A stretch of 64,000 nucleotides of DNA from Trichobilharzia szidati. Its lineage: Eukaryota; Platyhelminthes; Trematoda; Strigeidida; Schistosomatidae. The position numbers and the translations under genes are program-made. The stretch lies in the NCBI GenBank assembly GCA_944472155.2, contig OX235277.1, positions 41,680,758-41,744,757 of the forward strand. The letters run 5' to 3'. The notes below the pieces were generated by a model, which worked only from the letters and a program-made list of their open reading frames with translations, had not been told where the DNA came from and did not search any database. Of the stretch, positions 45,317 to 56,897 are shown one piece after another (position 1 is the stretch's first letter; each line of letters begins with the position of its first letter).

Positions 45317-45852
45317 TACAGGATTTCATCATGAGCTGACACTGGTTAGAGAACCATTGGGAAACCACCTGGGAGTACTGGACAGCTGTTTCATCCTAGT
45401 TTGGGACTCTTCATCAGTACGCATCCATCGGGTTACAAGGTGAGCCACTGGGACCCAATCCAGCGACCAGCCAGTGCATGAATTCTAACTTCTGCCAATT
45501 CATGACATGGCATGACCACTAGCCAATGTCTTCGCTGAGTATTTGTCCTCACACCCAACCTGCTGCACCCTACTGGTTACGACCTATCACTAGAACCCTA
45601 GGTAACTACTTACCTGAATAGAGCCAGTCGCTAGTGAACATCTCATCTACAGTGGCTTAATGGTCTACGAGCTCGCCTTGTAACCGGAAGGTCCTGGGTT
45701 CGAACCCCGGTGGGTGCGTACTGTCGAAGAGTCCCAAACTAGTGCGAAACAGCTGTCCAGTACACCCAGGTTTTCCAGTGGTTCTCTAAACAATCAATGT
45801 CAGCTCATGATGAAATCCTGTAACTAATCAAATCCCTACAAACCAACATTTG
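45317..45852. mobile_element. SM-alpha-like SINE, inverted dimer with 13-bp TSD
   Basis: Perfect direct repeat aactaagcagagt (45304-45316, 45853-45865). A minus-oriented near-complete unit (45317-45640) is joined to a plus-oriented 3' half (about 45650-45852: A box 'tggcttaatgg', B box 'gggttcgaacccc'). Ribozyme relics are present in both: minus core ATGAAGA, plus core TCGAAGA with stem II broken (GTGC). Confidence 0.85.
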
Positions 45853-45929
45853 AACTAAGCAGAGTGTTAGGTAACGACGGAAATCACTCGACGATATCAT
45901 GCAGTTATATTGATTGAGACAGCCGGGAA

Positions 45930-46190
45930 ATGTGTTGCACATGCTGAGCCGTCACCTTCTTCGACGAGCAGTGTTATCTGAAATAAAATCACTTTACGAA
46001 ACGGTTAGTGGTGGCAACAGACCACTTCGTGATGTCTTTGGCTGTTAATAAGATTCAAATAAGGAGGTGTCGACTGTCTGACTACGGGCGTCCAGAAGCT
46101 AAGAATCAGTGGCTTTAGACTTTGCGCGATATGGCTCGAATTTGTTGTCGTGGCACAGGTTTCATATTTCTTTGGATTTTTGAAATGACA
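45930..46190 (+). mobile_element. LINE C-terminal fragment (same family as 60.4-61.6 kb)
   Basis: The frame reads HMLSRHLLRRAVLSEIKS, equivalent to HVLRMHSRRLPRQWAMLADI at 60.8 kb, then VSGGNRPLRDV, and after a frame change CRLSDYGRPEAKNQWL and LRDMARICC. A short, dead piece. Confidence 0.55.
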
Positions 46191-46229
46191 TTTATTAAAT
46201 ATTCCATACATCATTTACCAGCAGTCTGA

Positions 46230-46960
46230 TCTTCTCCCACTCCCAAAGTCAGAATTCAAACGCCTACTGCTAATGTGTACCATGGATGTGCAATTCCAGT
46301 TTGACAACACTCTTTACCGACAAATAGATGGTGTAGCTATGGGCAGTCCACTTAGCCCTAATTTAGCAGATTTCTTCATGTCCAACCTTGAGAAAACAAT
46401 GTTGAAGCATGCAGTCGACGAAACAACTTCCTATTGTCGATATGTCGGTGACACATTTGTAGTGTACAACAATGAAAGTCATGCTTCACACTTTCTCAGA
46501 TTATTCAGTGATGCACATACCAATATTGAATTTACTATGGAACATGAAAGTGATGGAAACTTCCACTTCCTCGACTCTGCAATGCAACGCCAAGAAGACA
46601 GTAGTCTTCAGAAGTCAATTTACTGAAAGCCTACTTGGAATGGATAATACCTGCATTTCAATAATTTTTGTCCAAGTAGCTTTAAATGTGGACTAGTCAA
46701 GACTCTGTACTATAGAGCGAGGAGATTATGCTCTGTAGAGAAATTATAGGAAGAATTTGTGTTTCTCGAAAAGATCTGGAAAAGCAATGGTTACCCTCAA
46801 AGATTCATTAACAAGTACGGAAGATATTAAATATTCCCTAAGCATTATAAATGAGTCTTTTCCATATATATCTAGGAGATGTCATAAGTATTATGTTAAT
46901 GAACGTTTGTGTAAAATAATTTTGCCCAAATCTGATTGTCGATGAGAAGATTTTGGTTAG
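46230..46960 (+). mobile_element. PLE family B, RT and linker
   Basis: The frame at 46273-46626 (117 aa) reads MDVQFQFDNTLYRQIDGVAM, GSPLSPNLADFFMSNLEKTM (motif B), CRYVGDTFVVYNNESHASHF (the second catalytic DD has become GD, inactivating), FTMEHESDGNFHFLDSAM. A stop and frame changes follow, with a linker 'NGYPQRFINKYGRY'. The 5' half of the RT and the endonuclease are missing. Confidence 0.85.
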
Positions 46961-47160
46961 ACAGTATATACTACTGAATAATATGAGTAGTGGGAAACAG
47001 CCAGTCGAGTTAAACAATAGTGCTTGATAGTCAGATCGAAGTGATGTAAATATGGGACTACCAAGCTCATCAGTAGTATGCTCAGTTAGACAGAAATTAC
47101 TGAGTTGAATCAATTTAAGCTGTCTAAATTCTGGCCACTTAGGAGAATTGATGATGAGGG
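46961..47160 (-). repeat. Degenerate relative of the hammerhead repeat at 41.7 kb
   Basis: Minus strand has CTACTGATGAGCTTGG followed by 'tcccatatttacatcacttc', but the second stem II strand and GAAAC are deleted. Not a ribozyme. Confidence 0.45.
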
Positions 47161-47199
47161 GTATTTCGTTATGTGCTAGTCTTGGAAGTTGTACACCTG

Positions 47200-48177
47200 T
47201 TAAAACATATTGGCGGCGGCCTGCTTAAAACTTGGGCTACCGAAAACCTCCATGGATATTTTGCATATAATGTGGCTGGACTGGATTATGCGTCAGTCTG
47301 TGGGGAGCGAGGAGTCAGGAATATGCTGGACTACCGGTAAGAAGACTATAAATGATCTGGATTTCGCAGATGATTTCTGTCTTATGTCACATAAACTAGA
47401 AGATTCACAGGCGAAAGCCAGCAAACTGGCTGAAGAGGCTGGTAGTGAAGAAAGGACTCCAAGTGAACATAGAGAAGACGGAGGTGATGAAGATAACCAG
47501 CTAAGCAACCAACACCACCAACAACAACCAGCACCAATCACCATCAACGGGGGAGATTTAACAGAGCTTACCTCCTTCAGTTATCTAGGAAGCATCGTTT
47601 CAACTACAGGCGGAACGGACGAAGATGTATAATCGAGTCAGAATCGGAAATTTCAGATATGCCTACATCAACCTGAAACCAATTTGGAAATCTTCTGCAG
47701 TCACTCGGCATAAACAACAATATTCGGATTTTTAACACAAATTTCAAGTTGGCCCTTCTATACGGGTCAGAAACTTGGCCAACGTGTCACGAAAAGAATT
47801 TCTAACAGGTCGCAGACTTTCGTCAACATCTGACTTCGCTGGCTGCATAATGAAGATCAAATGGCCAGTCAGAAAGAATTGGTAACAAGAAACTCTTCAG
47901 CGGAACAAACCAACGAAGAGCCGATTACTAAACAAATATATAGAAGAAAATGGAGATGAATGGATCGAGAATACATTGAGGAAACTGTCCATTGGCATCG
48001 CGCCATTGCCAGGCCCCCGAGTGGAATCACAAATGGAGGTGACGAGTGGGAGTGAGTGTGACGGTGACAGGGAGGAGATCGTGTGAAGAAGAGATGACAG
48101 ATTATGGGCAATCGTGGACCCAGCTGAGGAGGATGGCAGAAAATAGAACAAAGTGGAGATGTGCAGTGTTGTTGAGG
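47200..48177 (+). mobile_element. RTE-like LINE, 5'-truncated
   Basis: The frame at 47210-47632 reads LDWIMRQSVGSEESGICW, INDLDFADDFCLMSHKLEDS (intact FADD), KASKLAEEAGSEERTPSEHR, PITINGGDLTELTSFSYLGS, IVSTTGGTDEDV, then a stop, with later blocks LYGSETW, RRKWR and CEEEMTDYGQSWTQ. No (AAT)n tail: a SINE joins directly at 48178. Confidence 0.88.
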
Positions 48178-48350
48178 CTGTTTCATCAGCCTATTTTAGG
48201 ACTTATCGGCAGTACGCACCCACCCTAACTGGGTTCGAACCCAGGACCTTCCGGTTCCAAGAGAAGTTAGTTTGTATACCATTCAGCCAACACTGGGACC
48301 CAATCCCTCAATGGCCAGTCCATGAATTCTAACTTCTATCAGTTCTTTCT
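48178..48350 (-). mobile_element. SM-alpha-like SINE (partial)
   Basis: Minus strand: A box 'tggctgaatgg', B box 'gggttcgaaccc', then GTACTGCCGATAAGTCC...GATGAAACAG. Its 3' end is missing, cut at the ribozyme next to the RTE. Confidence 0.75.
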
Positions 48351-48964
48351 CTATGGAAATCCATTTTAGAAAGGTTAACTTTTTAGTTGATCATTCCGTC
48401 TATCTAACCAACTCTACATTCTAAATTTTATTGCCGCCTGTCAACTTTCCGATCACGGAAAAAATAATTTAATTATCAATCCTGATTTTAAAAAAATCGA
48501 TCTCTGATTGACAGTAATTACTTTTTTATAATGAATATTTTATTTTTTGTTGATAACAGTGTGAAGTTATCTGTGGGTATTAGATAGATAGAAAGGAATA
48601 GAGAGATAGTGTGTCGGTGTGAGTGTAGATACTTAGGTGGAAGTACGGACAGACAGACAGACAGATAGATAGACAGACAGGCAGGCACAGGTACAAAATT
48701 TAGGAAAGTATTAAATAATTATGAATAACAGTTTTAAAAAGCACTTTCAGAAGTGTTGACGGGAATTTATGACTGGTATAAACATTTTTTTATTGATGAT
48801 ACTTAACTGTTTTATTTTAATTTACAAGTGTTGCGTAAACATTTATGTTAAACGCACACAGATGGTGTGTGAAACTGGAACTAGTGTTTACTGCAGATAA
48901 ATAACAAGTGTTGGTTTGCGGGAATTTGATTGATTCAAAAACTGATTACGAGGTTTGTCGTGAA
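48351..48964. other. Unassigned, with GACA/GATA microsatellite
   Basis: A (GACA/GATA)n tract at about 48647-48690. The rest is AT-rich without signal. Confidence 0.5.
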
Positions 48965-49140
48965 ATGATGGGCCATTCAATTTTGTCCTGGTGGCTGAAC
49001 AGTCAAAGAGCTCGCCTTGTAAGCCTTGCAAGTCTTGGGTTCAATCTCTGATGGGGGGATCATTCTGCTGAGAAGTCCCAGATAAGGATGAAACAGTTGT
49101 CCAGTACTACCTGGTTTCCAATGGTTGTTTAAATTAAATC
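48965..49140 (+). mobile_element. SM-alpha-like SINE (partial)
   Basis: A box 'tggctgaacag', B-box relic 'gggttcaatctc', then CTGCTGAGAAGTCCC...GATGAAACAGTTGTC-CAGTAC. The core is CTGAGAA, keeping C3 and A6 but losing G8. Confidence 0.7.
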
Positions 49141-49194
49141 ACTTCGTAATCAGTGTTGAGATAAATACTAGGCAATTCAAATCAGAGATGTTTT

Positions 49195-50250
49195 GTCGAT
49201 CATTAAACTGTGTCGATAAGAATCATCATCGAATAGAGCATGGAATAACAGTCAAATCTCGACCTCAATTTCATCGACTCTGAGAAGGAAGTAGATAGTG
49301 TCGACTATGAGGTAATTCGAAAACTGCCCCAACATCATGGAGTTCGATAAACCTTCATCAACCTCATTCAACGGCTTTATGATGGTACGACGTGCCAGGT
49401 AATCTACAACAGATAATTCAGAGAAATCTTTGAATTGAATACAGGAGGAGTGAGACAGGAATGTCTATTATCAGCTATGATATTCCTGACTGTGGTAGAC
49501 TCGATCATTCACCAAACCGGAGGGAGCGAAAAGCCGGGAGGACTTGTAATTCGTGGTTGATTTGTATCTAATATCGCACAAACTTGAAGATCTACCTGTG
49601 GTAACCAACAAGGTGGTAGAAGAGGCAGCGAAGAGAATACTTCAAGTGAACATAGAGAAGACAGTGATGAAGTTATCCAATTCTAGGTAACAAATGCCAA
49701 CCATTTTAAACGGTAGGTATTTGAAGCAGGTCATATCTTTCACTAATCTACACATCTTTGTTTCAGCTATAGGTGACATAAATGACAGTACCAAGGTCAA
49801 TCAGGATTGGGAAAGCAAGATGGGCCCCCATTAGTCTGGAATCAATGTGAAAATCCGCTAAACTCAGAGTGCGTCACGTAAATTACTTCCGGCAGGCAGG
49901 AGACCTCCACCAACAGTTGCCTCTGGTTGTTAATGAATATCAAGCAGTCATCCGGAAAGAATAAGCCTTAAGGGACCTACCAAGAACGTATTCTCCAACG
50001 AATATGTAGAAGGTAATGGACATTGATTGAGCACACGGGGAGAAGATCACTGAGTGACACCACATGTCTGGCTCTCTGGTGGAACCGTAATAGGAGACAG
50101 CGACTTGGGTGTCCAAGGGTGACATGGAGGGGATTATGTGAGGAAGAAATGAAAGTAATCGTGAAACCAGATAGAGAAAAAAGAAAACTGGAGATGAACT
50201 GACGAAGCCCCATCTTTCACTCAGAGATCAAGAGAATAATAATAATAATA
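49195..50250 (+). mobile_element. RTE-like LINE, old copy
   Basis: Frame-shifted text of all main RT blocks (IIEQSMEQQSNLDLNFIDSE, VDYEVI, YDGTTCQVIYN, TGGVRQECLLSAMIFLTVVD) and the C-terminus, ending in a clear (AAT)n tail at 50233-50252. Many stops. Confidence 0.75.
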
Positions 50251-50252
50251 AT

Positions 50253-50479
50253 GAATAAAAATAGTCATTACTAGTACTCTTAGAAAGATCTTTTAATACT
50301 ATCTGACTTTTAAATAGTTTCATTTATGACATCACTGGATGGGAAAACTATTTTTCTTGTAAACCAGGCGCATAGACTTCAATATAAACTTAGTAGCATC
50401 CTATTTCACAAAATTAAGTATTTGCGAGTTGGATATGTAGAGGATACGTTAAAAACTAAAGCACGCTTATATTGGTATT
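50253..50479. other. Unassigned AT-rich sequence
   Basis: No family text. Confidence 0.3.
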
Positions 50480-50585
50480 GGATGGTTGGAGGTAATCGGC
50501 CACAGAAAGCCTTCGACATAGGTTTCGTGCTAACTGGCACTCATAAGCGAGACATATTTGCAACCTCGAAGTAACTCATGCTAGA
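50480..50585 (-). repeat. Fragment of hammerhead SINE type 2
   Basis: 'tattggatggttggaggtaatcgg' and the minus-strand relic CTTATGAGTGCC...GCACGAAACCTATGTC: the core CTGATGA has decayed to CTTATGA. A SINE-A 3' scrap ('accaaaaatacggtgtgaaa') follows at ~50609. Confidence 0.6.
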
Positions 50586-50639
50586 AATTCCACGCTTTTA
50601 CCAAAAATACGGTGTGAAATCAAGCTATAATGAAAAAAG

Positions 50640-51070
50640 AAATAACCTCGTTGTTCAGTAGGATCTTGACTATTATTTGTAAACTCATTGTACTTCTCGG
50701 TCTACCAGTTCCAAAATTTAAAGACCTAACACTAATGTGTTCAGTGAATGTTCAGATTCAGTTCTATAACACTCTCTATTGTCAAGTAGATGGTGTAGTG
50801 ATGGTCAGTTCACTAGTCTCTGCATTAGCAGGTATATTTATAGCTAATATTGAGAAGGAAAATCTCAAATATTTGAACAATTCAAACGGTTTCTTATTGC
50901 ATATATATACTTATGATTCTTTCATTATATGTGATAATCGAAGTCAAAACCTCTATCTACTTGAACTGTTTACTGCTGCATGTAAAAGTATTGAGTTTCC
51001 TATGGCCTAGGAAAGTGATAAGAAGTTGTTTTTTTCTCTCTTCTTGACATCATCATTCATTGCTTGGAAG
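50640..51070 (+). mobile_element. PLE family B, RT fragment
   Basis: The frame at 50630-51010 reads LMCSVNVQIQFYNTLYCQVD, GVVMVSSLVSALAGIFIANI (motif B, G-SP replaced), TYDSFIICDNRSQNLYLLEL (DD lost: Y-D-S). Inactive. Confidence 0.75.
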
Positions 51071-51144
51071 ATCGAAGTCTCTAAAGATCCAATCACATGT
51101 AGTCTATGTGGAATGAGAATGCGATATTTTTCTTGTCTGATTGC

Positions 51145-51690
51145 ATGGAGGATTTCATCATGAGCTGACATCAGTTCCAGAACCACTGGAAAACCTGGGC
51201 GTACTGGACAGCTGTTTCGTTGATGATGAAATCCCCCATGCAATCAAACGAAATCCCTACAAAACGAGAAAATTAATTAATCTGATGCTCACTAGCGACT
51301 GGCGGCCCTATTCAGGCAATTAGTTACCTGGGGTACCAGTAGGGTACAGCAGGTTGAAGATGAGACAGTAACTCATCGAAGAAGACATTGTGAAAAGGTC
51401 GCGCTGTGTCGTGAATTGGCAGAAGATAGAATTCATGGGCCATTGGATCGGGTCCCAGTGGCTCAATGGTCAACGAGCTCGCTGGCCTTGTAACCAGAAG
51501 GTCCTGTGTTTGAACCCCACAGCGTGGGTGCGTACTGATGAAGAGTCCCAAACTAGACTGACGAAACAGCTGCCCAGTACTCCTAAGTGGTTTTCCATTG
51601 GTTCTCTAACTGATGTCAGCTCATGCTGAAATCCTCCAACCGATCAAACAAAATCCCTACAAAACCAACACTGGAAAATTAATTTTTTGT
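51145..51690 (+). mobile_element. SM-alpha-like SINE with inverted 5' end
   Basis: 51145-51222 is the reverse complement of the 3' end, stopping inside the ribozyme (agctgtttcgt); then 'tgatgatgaaatcccccatg' and a full plus unit with A box 'tggctcaatgg', B box 'gtgtttgaacccc', tactgatgaagagtcc...gacgaaacagctg and the 3' end 'gatgtcagctcatgctgaaa'. Its start resembles a snap-back product. Confidence 0.8.
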
Positions 51691-51929
51691 CTCTTCAGCT
51701 ATAAATCAGCATTGGTCAAAAACTCTGTTTTGCTGAGTTAGGAGAGTATATGTGTGCGAAAAATCGGAAGAACTGTTAAGTCTAAAGAAAAAAACCTGGT
51801 AAGTAAAGATTATCCACACAAATGCATTAGCAACGTCAACATTCATACAACTCAGTTTAAAATGTGGCAAAACTGCAGGAAAAATCATCAGGTACAGTTA
51901 AACATTGGTAGATGATATTCCCATATTAA

Positions 51930-52260
51930 CTATAAATGTGTGGACACATTTGCATGTATCTGCCAAAACATTAAAACTGGTGGGCTGGAGGAGCAAACAG
52001 AATGGTTTACCTTAGATTTTCTGAATATATACCGAAAAGCCTACATCTCAAAGTAACAAGCAGTTTCAACAGTGCTATTACTAGGCATAAAGTGGGAGAC
52101 ATGAAGACCTTTAGGATTATCAATGTACAATTTAATTCAATTCTACTCAAGTTTACCGAAGCAGTTGCTATTAAGGGATTAGTACTCCAATTTATGTATT
52201 GAAAAAGTGGCCGTTAGCAATCTTTGTTTGACCTAGTCTTTTTCATTTCTTTTATTCCAT
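51930..52260 (+). mobile_element. PLE family B fragment, GIY-YIG
   Basis: Frames HLHVSAKTLKLVGWRSKQ (decayed finger) and MVYLRFSEYIPKSLHLKVTS, RHKVGDMKTFRIINVQFNSI, KFTEAVAIKGL. The catalytic core is lost. Confidence 0.7.
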
Positions 52261-52299
52261 TGCGTAATCTTTGAATGTAACCTCCTCCTGCTTTTAAGT

Positions 52300-52470
52300 T
52301 TGATCATGAATTGACTTCAGTTACAGAACTATTGAAAATCACAGGGTACTGAACAGCTACCTGTTTCATCCATGTTTGGAACTCTTCAGCAAGGGATCGA
52401 ATCCAGGACCTTCAGATTAAAAGGCAAGCTCTTTGACGAGTCAACCACTGGCCAACCAATTTTAACTTCT
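52300..52470 (-). mobile_element. SM-alpha-like SINE (partial, old)
   Basis: Minus strand: A-box relic 'tggttgactcg', B box 'tggattcgatccc', ribozyme relic TGCTGAAGAGTTCC...GATGAAACAG, 3' end 'gaagtcaattcatgatcaaa'. Confidence 0.65.
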
Positions 52471-53406
52471 GCGTTTGATGAAATGATGCTATGAGGTAGT
52501 GTTGTATTGATTTGCGTTTCTATGATATGATTTGAACTCAACACTTATCACCAATACTTATCATCAAGCAGTCCCTCTATCATCTAACAAGGTTTGATAG
52601 ACTTGAAGCAATTCTACATCAGATAATACATATATGATTTTAGAGTTTATTTTTATTTATTACTATTGGAGTTTCTTTTGATAACTGATATGTTGTCATC
52701 ATTTCAAGTGCATTACAAGTTTCTCAGTGCACACATACACCTCCGGTTTGATAGACAATAATGCGGCTGATATGAAACCGATGAAATGAAATAAAATGGA
52801 ATGATGATACCATCTTAGTCTGTTTCATTCATTCGTTCGTTTTATGTTTTATTTAAAATAAAACAGATTCATGTCATTCAAATTCTTGTCTATGAAAAAA
52901 AAGCACAAGAAAAAACAAATTCCGTATACATTTCTTTTTCTCCCACATATGTAATATGTGAATAGTCATCAGGATATCTGAACCTACTGTTTTCTTCACA
53001 GAACTGATTGCATAATCAGTCGGTTATTCTCTCCTTCCTTCCCCTCCCCCTTCTCTTCTTCTTCTTTTTCTTTTTACCCTGAATTCATATTGTATCTATC
53101 CTTGTTCATCACATTCCGGTTGGTATGTGATCACACACAAAATGAGGTGGTGTAACTGATACAATTTCTTCTTAGCCTACACGTATAATCTTTTTATATC
53201 GTATACATATTCAGCGCAGTCTGTTCTATAACTGCTGATTTTGTTATGCAGATGGATAGAGAGGTTACATTCACTTTTAAAGTAAACAAAATGGGGATAA
53301 GCGCGAAATGTGCAATTGGGGAAATACAAAAATATATAGAAACAGTAATGAAATAATAAGTAAATTGTCTAAACAAAGTAGACTGCTGTGTGTTACAATA
53401 TGCCCC
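52471..53406. other. Unassigned AT-rich sequence
   Basis: A CT-rich stretch at about 53030-53080. No coding or repeat family recognised. Confidence 0.4.
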
Positions 53407-53661
<255 letters not shown>

Positions 53662-54710
53662 AGCCAATCTGAATGAAAGATGGAGGGGTTGAACGAACTT
53701 TTTCTGTTCACAGAGATCTGGCTTTTCTGTTTTGATAGCCAAAGCCTCAGCAATGCAGCAGATGAGTCGGATACGTAGGGATTTGGGTAGATGACTTTAA
53801 AGGCGGAGGCTATAGAGATAGGGTGATCATTTTCGACCAGATGTTCAATGATCGCGCTTCTTATTCCTCCACTTCCACCTTTTCGTAACCATGCAGGATA
53901 GTGTTCTTGCACCCTCTTGGAAAAAACTCGTGTCGAACGACCGATATACCTAGCTCCACACGAGCAGGTGAATTGGTAAATTGATATAGCCTCCGCCTTC
54001 AAAGTCATCTACAAGGTGAAAAGTAATTTGCCCAAATCCCTACGTATCCGACTAATCTGCTGCATTGCTGAGGCTTTGGCTATCAAAACAGAAAAGCCAG
54101 ATCTCTGTGAACAGAAAAAGTTCGTTCAACCCCTCCATCTTTCATGGTCTTAATCCCTCTACTGTGCTAAAGTATGGTAATCCCCAATCATATTTTAGCT
54201 CTACCAATTTTTCATTTTTGTCTATTCAGTTTGTATACTCTTCCTTTACTGGGTCAGTTGCTACTACTACTATGCTCACTTTCAATTGTCCTCGGTATTA
54301 TTTCACTTGTTCCACTTGTCATTCTAAATCAATTTCCTTTATGCAACATTAAATTCTATGCTATTAAATTTCACACAATATTACGTAACGTTTTTATTTT
54401 ATTCGATTTGTCTACTAATCCTATAATTGCACACCTTTTTCAAGTTCTATGCATCCTATGAATTATTCTATATATGACATTAATTTGCTTTGCCACTTGA
54501 CATTTAACTACGATTATAATCACAAACATTTTAGTTTCAATTGCATTTCATATTATTATTTTTATTATTATTTCATGCATTCACACTTATGTTTCAATTC
54601 CTTCACCGGATATAACTTCTTAAAAACCATATATATACGATTGTACAGTTTGATAATAAATGCGTTGAAAAGAGTCTCTTCGCTGAATCATTTGTTTTGA
54701 TTTTCTATAT
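53662..54710 (-). mobile_element. PLE family C with inverted terminal segment
   Basis: The minus frame at 54008-53649 reads AISIYQFTCSCGARYIGRST (intact finger and YIG), RVFSKRVQEHYPAWLRKGGS, IEHLVENDHPISIASAFKVI, LWLSKQKSQISVNRKSSFNP: a complete GIY-YIG domain. 53993-54155 is an inverted copy of its C-terminal part in plus orientation, which continues into a 3' UTR to about 54700. Thus, as in PLE-B, the 3' end is repeated inverted at the 5' side. In minus orientation the element stops 20 bp after the frame and joins (TTAG)n. Confidence 0.85.
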
Positions 54711-55039
54711 GTTACAATTGGAATTTTCCATGATTTATATGATATTTCACTTTCGTTCCTGTGAAATGCACACTCGCAGGTTGAAAGCCGATTAGAAAGG
54801 TGCTTGAGTACATTTTGTGACTGAAGGACATAGTTGAATGGTTAGAGAAATAAGAATTAGAGAAAAGATGATGTATTGTGTTGGAAAGAAAATTCAGGTA
54901 GTCTAGTGATTCAAGTAGGTCACCTTATTTGTCTAGCAGATATCATTTAAAGACGACATCGATTTTGCCTTCAATTTCTAACACCCATATTTGCACTTTC
55001 CGTAATTTCATTTAGTCTGCTTGAACATTCACGCGCTTC
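54711..55039. other. Unassigned sequence
   Basis: Nothing recognised. Confidence 0.3.
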
Positions 55040-56225
55040 CATATTCATCTGTATATTAGATATATCACACAGTGAAACAGTCTTATCTACTGGATGACAA
55101 GGTTTCGAACACAATCTATTACTGTTCATAATCGTTTCATCAGTTGTGATCACACAACTTCAAAACTTTCATTTTATAATTTTCTTGATTCTTTCCTGTT
55201 TTCGTGGGGAACGGGGTAGTAGAAACGGAAAAAATTTCAACCCCACTCCAAAAGTGTATTGGAGGTATGCAGATGATACATTCACAGTACTTTGAACACA
55301 TCAACTTGAGGGAAGAGGCAATTCAGTTCACTTATGAATTGGAAGATCAGGAAAGGGAGCTTCCAATGCTAGATGTTAGAGTAAACTGGAAAGAAGATGG
55401 GAAGTTAAACACACTAGTGTGTTTACAGAAAGCCCACACACATTCAAATCAGTATTTGGAATTCGGACCATCCCACGCTATAGTGGTGAAAATAAAATTG
55501 GTGAAATGTTCAAGCAGTAGGGCATAAAACTGAGTAGTACCAAGGAAAATTTAAGACAATAAGTAAGAAGTACAAGAAAAGGCTCTTAAACTGATTGATT
55601 ACCCTGATACATTAATCAGAAAGTATGTAGGGAAGTGTAAAAATAAAGTAAATAATAATAGTAGTGATAGTGACAATAATCATGATATTAATGACGACAC
55701 GCATGTGAAACATGCACAGGATGATGACAACACCAACAATAGCGGATTGAAATCTTCGGTAGTACTTCTTCGTGCGTCGGTGGTACAGCGGTGGAATGCT
55801 TGCAAACCACGCACATGGTTAAGGTTTCGATCCCCGGTCGACACGCCCATTTAACTCCCTAAAGCAGTAGTAAGACTGGTAAAGAGGGAAAATTGAGCAT
55901 GAGGCAAGCAACCCCATCCCGTAAAAATAAACACCATTGCTACCGAAACTTCAAGCATCTAGCTTGAAGCCCTATGTTTCAACGGAAACGTTCAGGAATA
56001 AATAAAGCACTTTTATACAACAAAGGAACCTTGGAAAACTTACGCAGAGATCTTAACAATACGAGAATAAGGGTGGCAGTCAAACCCACAAATTCACTTG
56101 GAAACAAACTTTGTCGATTAAGAAATCGTGTGGAGACCACTAAACAAAAGAATTTAGTTTATATCATACTGTGCAATGATTCTCAGGTCAAATACATAAG
56201 TTAAAGAAGTAGAACGGGTTCAATC
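55040..56225 (+). mobile_element. PLE family A with inverted 5' arm
   Basis: 55040-55200 is the 3' terminal segment in inverted orientation (atcacacagtgaaacagt, ttcgaacac, 'aattttcttgattctttcct'). RT text follows: VYWRYADDTFTVL (catalytic DD intact), EEAIQFTYELEDQERELPML, KLNTLVCLQKAHTHSNQYLE, the N/D-rich linker (55640-55740) and, after a SINE-B, RRDLNNTRIRVAVKPTNSLG, NKLCRLRNRVETTKQKNLVY and SQVKYIS (start of GIY-YIG). The same junction between arm and RT is present on the minus strand near 63925. Confidence 0.85.
55763..55985 (+). repeat. tRNA-derived SINE with RTE-like 3' tail (SINE-B)
   Basis: Head 'gtgcgtcggtggtacagcgg' (A box), B box 'ggtttcgatccccgg', body 'gggaaaattgagcatgaggc', 3' end 'agcttgaagccctatgtttc'. 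That end matches the 3' terminus of the RTE copies (gttgaagccctatgttccac). Inserted in a PLE linker. Confidence 0.8.
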
Positions 56226-56234
56226 CAACTAGCG

Positions 56235-56897
56235 GAGTGCAGAACTGCTTGTTCTGATTTCAATGTCTGGATGGGTAATATTTCATGAATTTTCGAAAAC
56301 TTTCCACTGCGTTTCAAACAGAACATAGTAAACACGCTGGTAGTAAACTAAGCGAGTTACAACAATTCACTGGCGGAGAATCGTACTTAGCTTTGCCGCG
56401 TGGTTCGTGAGCTTTAACAACACGCTTCAATTTAGTCAGTAGTCAGTGTTGTTCAAAATCAGTAGTTTCCAGCTACTTTTATCAATCAGCAGTAGTATAT
56501 ACTCTGTCACACTAGTCAACATAATAATATCCGTTTTTTCCTTGATTTACAAAAGTCTATAAAAAGCAGATAAATGTTTGAGGTAATTAGCACAAATTGA
56601 AATGACGACATGATACCGGGATGACTTGTTAACTACGTCATACATACCACGGGAGACGATGACTAAACAGAGGAAATCACACTATGGCGGAAGCGTATAT
56701 TACTTTATGCTTCTAGCTTTTCTGTCATTAATGTTGATGACAGTGCTTTTATGATAAACAAGGGGTGAATAAACAGTAATATTCATACAACATTAGCTAG
56801 CGGTTTGTTTATGCGAAAACCACTCAGTTATGGCCTTGTAAATTCAGATTATCAACCAAAAACATCACAAAGTCAGCTAGTTAGTTAGTTAGTTACA
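56235..56897 (+). repeat. Left arm of a large inverted repeat
   Basis: Reverse complement, with a few percent differences, of 59945-60440 plus 61625-61745 (for example cttccactgcgtttcaaaca, gacgatgactaaacagagga, tttatgataaacaaggggtg). It ends in (TTAG)n at 56876-56897. No coding capacity. By analogy with other PLEs here it may be the inverted terminal repeat of the PLE at 57.1 kb. Confidence 0.85.
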
